Positions 4,873 to 7,275 of a DNA stretch of 7,275 nucleotides are shown here, piece after piece; positions within the stretch are counted from its first letter, which is position 1; every line of letters begins with the position of its first letter. Source of the stretch: JBEAOO01 sp041164825 (GTDB lineage: Bacteria; Pseudomonadota; Gammaproteobacteria; Burkholderiales; Burkholderiaceae_C). The stretch covers positions 1 through 7,275 of the forward strand of contig JBEAOO010000047.1 of the NCBI GenBank assembly GCA_041164825.1, written 5' to 3'. Under the pieces are notes generated by a model. The model saw only the letters and a program-made list of their open reading frames with translations. It made no database searches and was not told the DNA's origin. The position numbers were made by a program, and so were the translations under genes.

Positions 4873-6978
4873 GTGACCGACGACACCCAGCGCCGCCGCC
4901 GCGCCCAATCCAGCCGCACCTTCCGGCGCCAGCTCAACCACGCTTACGCCTGGTACACGCTGGGCTTTTGTGTGTTTGTGGCGGGCCTGGCGCTGATGGA
5001 GCGCGCCGGTTTGCCGCGCAGCTGGATCGGTTTCACCTTCATGCTTGCCACCGTGGCGCTCTACGCCACCATTGGCGTGATGACGCGCACCACCGACGCG
5101 GTGGAGTACTACGTGGCCGGCCGGCGCGTGCCCGCGCTCTACAACGGCATGGCCACCGGGGCCGATTGGCTGAGTGCCGCCTCGTTCATCGGCCTGGCCG
5201 GCACGCTCTACCTCAGCGGCTACGGCGGCCTGGCCTTCATCATTGGCTGGACGGGCGGCTACTGCCTGGTGGCGCTCTACCTCGCGCCCTACTTGCGCAA
5301 GTTCGGCCAGTTCACCATCCCTGATTTTTTGGGTGCGCGCTACGAGGGCCAGTTGCCGCGTTTTCTGGGCGTGGCCGCGGCCATCTTGTGCTCGTTCATC
5401 TACGTGGTGGCGCAGATTTACGGCGTGGGCTTAATCACGGCGCGCCTCACCGGCTTGGCCTTTGAGGTGGGCATCTTCGTGGGCCTGGGCGGGGTGCTGG
5501 TGTGCTCGTTTTTGGGCGGCATGCGCGCCGTCACCTGGACGCAGGTGGCGCAATACATCATCTTGATCATTGCCTACCTGGTGCCGGTGGTGTGGTTGTC
5601 GGTCAAACAAACCAATGTGCCGGTGCCGCAGGCGGTGTATGGCTTCCAGCTCAAGAAGGTGAGCGCGCTGGAGCAACAGCTGATCGACGACCCGCGCGAG
5701 AAAGAAGTGATCGCCATCTTCCGCGAGCGCGCCAACGACTACGCCGACAAATTGCTCGACGTGCCGGCGCGCCTGTCCATCGAGCGGGCCGCCGCCATCA
5801 AGCGCCTGGAAGACCTGCGCGCCATGCACGCGCCGCAGCCCGATCTGCATGCGGCCGAGCGCGCCTTCAACGCGCTGCCGCGCACCGAGGCCGAGGCGCG
5901 CAGCAGCTGGCGCGCCGCCATGGACTACAACGCGGCCCGTGCCCAGCCGCTGGCCGGCATGCCGCGCCACGCCCAGCAATATGCGGGCGATCCGAACGGC
6001 AGCGAGCCCGAGCGCAAGCAGTTTGTCGAGTCGCGGCGCAACTTCTTGGCGCTGGTGTTTTGTTTGATGGTGGGCACCGCCGCCTTGCCGCACATCCTCA
6101 CGCGCTACTACACCACGCCCTCGGTGCGCCAGGCGCGCGAATCGGTGGCGTGGTCGCTGCTGTTCATCGTGCTGCTCTACATCACCGCGCCAGCGCTGGC
6201 GGTGTTGGTGAAGTACGAGGTGTTCAGCAACTTGGTGGGCGTGCCGTTTGACCACCTGCCCGCGTGGATCGCCAACTGGTCACGCGTGGACCCGGGCTTG
6301 CTCTCGGTGGCCGATGTGAACGGCGATGGCATCTTCCAACTCGGCGAGATGCGCATTGGCGGCGACATCATCGTGCTGGCCACGCCCGAGATCGCCGGGC
6401 TGCCTTATGTGGTCTCGGCCATGGTGGCGGCCGGTGGCTTGGCGGCGGCGCTCTCTACCGCCGACGGCCTGCTGCTCACCATCACCAACGCGCTCAGCCA
6501 CGACGTGTATTACAAGATGGTTGACCCCAACGCCTCCACCGCGCGGCGCGTCACCATCGCCAAGGCCTTGTTGTTGGTGGTGGCGCTGGCGGCAGCGGCC
6601 ATGGCCGCGCAAAAGCCGGCCGACATTTTGTTCTTGGTCTCGGCCGCGTTTTCGTTTGCCGCCGCCGCCTTCTTTCCGGCGCTGGTGCTGGGCATTTTTT
6701 GGAAGCGCGCCAACAAATGGGGCGCCTGCCTGGGCATGGTGGCGGGCCTGGGCACCACCATGTTCTACATGGCCACCACCCACCCCTGGCTGCGCAGCGT
6801 GTGCCACATCACCGGGCCGATTGAGCTGTGGTGGGGCATCCAGCCCATCTCGGCCGGGGTGTTTGGCGTGCCGGTGGGCTTTGCCGTGATCATCGTGGTC
6901 AGTCTGCTCACCCCCAAGCCCAGCGCCAAGGCGTTGGCGCTGGTGGACTTTGTGCGCTATCCCAGTCTGAGCCGCTGA
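4873..6978 (+). CDS. Sodium:solute symporter large subunit (SSS family, VC_2705-like)
   Basis: A 701-residue inner-membrane symporter using the sodium gradient to import a small solute. The nearest well-known relative is the acetate carrier ActP, but the substrate here is unassigned. I count about 14 helices, near 27-43, 50-70, 95-117, 118-140, 165-187, 194-215, 224-244, 389-408, 424-446, 500-526, 563-579, 585-609, 615-633 and 658-679. SSS hallmarks are GADWLSAASFIGLAG (96-110), GTAALPHILTRYYT (401-414) and ALSTADGLLL (526-535), whose Ser528-Thr529 fit the second sodium site. Unlike ActP it has an extra first helix after a basic N-terminus instead of a signal peptide. A charged, helix-prone insert fills 247-388, and an EF-hand-like loop lies at 481-492. 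The GTG at 4873 is chosen because it includes helix 1 and sits 18 bases after the small-subunit stop; the next Met is residue 42, inside helix 1. The Shine-Dalgarno is weak. Confidence 0.94.
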   Translation: MTDDTQRRRRAQSSRTFRRQLNHAYAWYTLGFCVFVAGLALMERAGLPRSWIGFTFMLATVALYATIGVMTRTTDAVEYYVAGRRVPALYNGMATGADWLSAASFIGLAGTLYLSGYGGLAFIIGWTGGYCLVALYLAPYLRKFGQFTIPDFLGARYEGQLPRFLGVAAAILCSFIYVVAQIYGVGLITARLTGLAFEVGIFVGLGGVLVCSFLGGMRAVTWTQVAQYIILIIAYLVPVVWLSVKQTNVPVPQAVYGFQLKKVSALEQQLIDDPREKEVIAIFRERANDYADKLLDVPARLSIERAAAIKRLEDLRAMHAPQPDLHAAERAFNALPRTEAEARSSWRAAMDYNAARAQPLAGMPRHAQQYAGDPNGSEPERKQFVESRRNFLALVFCLMVGTAALPHILTRYYTTPSVRQARESVAWSLLFIVLLYITAPALAVLVKYEVFSNLVGVPFDHLPAWIANWSRVDPGLLSVADVNGDGIFQLGEMRIGGDIIVLATPEIAGLPYVVSAMVAAGGLAAALSTADGLLLTITNALSHDVYYKMVDPNASTARRVTIAKALLLVVALAAAAMAAQKPADILFLVSAAFSFAAAAFFPALVLGIFWKRANKWGACLGMVAGLGTTMFYMATTHPWLRSVCHITGPIELWWGIQPISAGVFGVPVGFAVIIVVSLLTPKPSAKALALVDFVRYPSLSR
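6313..6348 (+). other. EF-hand-like calcium-binding loop encoded in the symporter
   Basis: Codons 481-492 of the symporter encode DVNGDGIFQLGE. This fits the 12-residue EF-hand loop pattern, with Asp at 1, Asn at 3, Asp at 5, Gly at 6 and Glu at 12. It lies between the helices at about 424-446 and 500-526. By comparison with ActP/PutP topology this loop is periplasmic. Flanking EF-hand helices are not obvious, so a dockerin-like or isolated loop is more likely than a full EF-hand. Calcium binding is inferred from the pattern only. Confidence 0.6.
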
Positions 6979-6991
6979 GCCGCTGAGCCGC
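6968..6991 (+). repeat. Three tandem copies of TGAGCCGC over the symporter stop codon
   Basis: The octamer TGAGCCGC occurs three times without gaps. The second copy supplies the in-frame TGA (6976-6978), and the copies place a TGA in more than one frame. It is a short, slippage-prone repeat with no clear function. The gap to the opposing hydrolase stop is only 30 bases, and no terminator with a T-run was found. Confidence 0.7.
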
Positions 6992-7008
6992 GCTCGCTGC
7001 GTTGATCG

Positions 7009-7275
7009 TCAGCGCAAAAAAGCCTCGACACAGGCCGCCAGCGCCTCCGGCTGGTCGTGGTGCACCATGTGCCCGGCGGGGCCCAGCGTCTGGCGTTGCA
7101 CGCCGCTGCGCACCACCGCCAGCCGCTCGTCAAACTCGCTGCGTGGGTAGCGCGCGCCCCAAAACACCGTCATGTCGCTGCGGTCGCCCTCCACCCACAG
7201 CAGCGGTGCGCTGATGCGCTGCCAGCAGGCCAGCACCTCGTCTTTGCGATACGGCACCGGGTTGATGCGCTTGTG
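7009..7275 (-). CDS. Alpha/beta-fold hydrolase, C-terminal part (N-terminus beyond the right edge)
   Basis: The minus strand is open from the window edge to a TGA at 7011-7009, giving the last 88 residues of a protein. They read HKRINPVPYRKDEVLACW at the visible start and end in VEAFLR. The stretch APLLWVEGDRSD is the usual beta-strand plus turn carrying the acidic member of the triad, here one of the Asp residues in GDRSD. LGPAGHMVHHDQPEALA holds the catalytic His of GHM near the end, as in many esterases, haloperoxidase-like and MhpC-like hydrolases. The nucleophile serine (GxSxG) lies outside the window, so substrate and exact family cannot be stated. The reading frame continues through the GTG at 7257 to the edge, so that codon is internal. 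The gene converges on the symporter and is unlikely to belong to its operon. Confidence 0.85.
   Translation of the reverse strand, partial: HKRINPVPYRKDEVLACWQRISAPLLWVEGDRSDMTVFWGARYPRSEFDERLAVVRSGVQRQTLGPAGHMVHHDQPEALAACVEAFLR

Noticed and set aside
4054..4941. Long minus-strand open frames opposite the TPR and DUF4212 genes
   Set aside because: The plus-strand products have real family signatures (TPR spacing, DUF4212 motifs). The minus-strand translations are Arg/Ala/Pro-rich noise.
5431..6255. A 274-codon minus-strand open frame
   Set aside because: It is antisense to the symporter and shows no domain; the symporter frame is continuous with clear SSS motifs.
6995..7020. Hairpin CGCTG/CAGCG followed by a run of A between the convergent genes
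   Set aside because: The homopolymer is A on the plus strand, so it is no T-tract for the symporter. On the minus strand the T run comes before the stem and is part of the hydrolase coding end.
1..7275. An undescribed defence, mobile or secondary-metabolite system
   Set aside because: All recognisable genes are housekeeping, transport or general hydrolase genes. There are no direct or inverted repeats bounding a module, no integrase or transposase, and no stretch of clearly different base composition.

Overview
The window looks like ordinary chromosomal DNA of a high-GC betaproteobacterium. The best guess is Burkholderiales, family Comamonadaceae. This rests on the strong G/C bias at third codon positions, the flavour of the protein sequences, and a TPR protein next to a DUF4212/VC_2705-type symporter pair. 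The placement is an inference and no search was run. There is no rRNA, tRNA, CRISPR array, insertion sequence or phage gene.

Left block, minus strand (about 1-3606). Read in the direction of transcription, the order is prfB (release factor 2), a HAD-superfamily phosphatase, then pepN (aminopeptidase N, cut by the left edge). prfB carries a complete programmed +1 frameshift site (AGGGGG, TAT, CTT, TGA, C), so its first 27 codons lie in a different frame from the remaining 340. The HAD gene starts with GTG one base after the prfB stop and has its Shine-Dalgarno inside prfB, so the two are probably translationally coupled. pepN follows after 75 bases with its own ribosome binding site. The three genes probably form one transcript.

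Divergent gap (3607-3752). These 146 GC-rich bases must hold the outward promoters for both sides. No convincing -35/-10 pair was found.

Right block, plus strand (3753-6978). The order is a tetratricopeptide-repeat protein of unknown job, a two-helix DUF4212 small symporter subunit, and a 701-residue sodium:solute symporter of the SSS family, VC_2705-like subfamily. The last two are 18 bases apart and are very likely one two-component transporter for a small carboxylate or related solute. The substrate cannot be read from the sequence. The large subunit carries a charged insert of about 140 residues and a perfect EF-hand-like loop. The SSS topology places both on the periplasmic face.

Right edge (7009-7275, minus). 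The C-terminal part of an alpha/beta-fold hydrolase converges on the symporter with 30 bases between the two stops.

All six stop codons visible in the window are TGA, the codon read by RF2 and the one that prfB uses to sense its own product. I found no convincing undescribed system. The best items for a second look are the frameshift-controlled prfB with its coupled HAD gene, and the symporter's periplasmic insert plus EF-hand-like loop.
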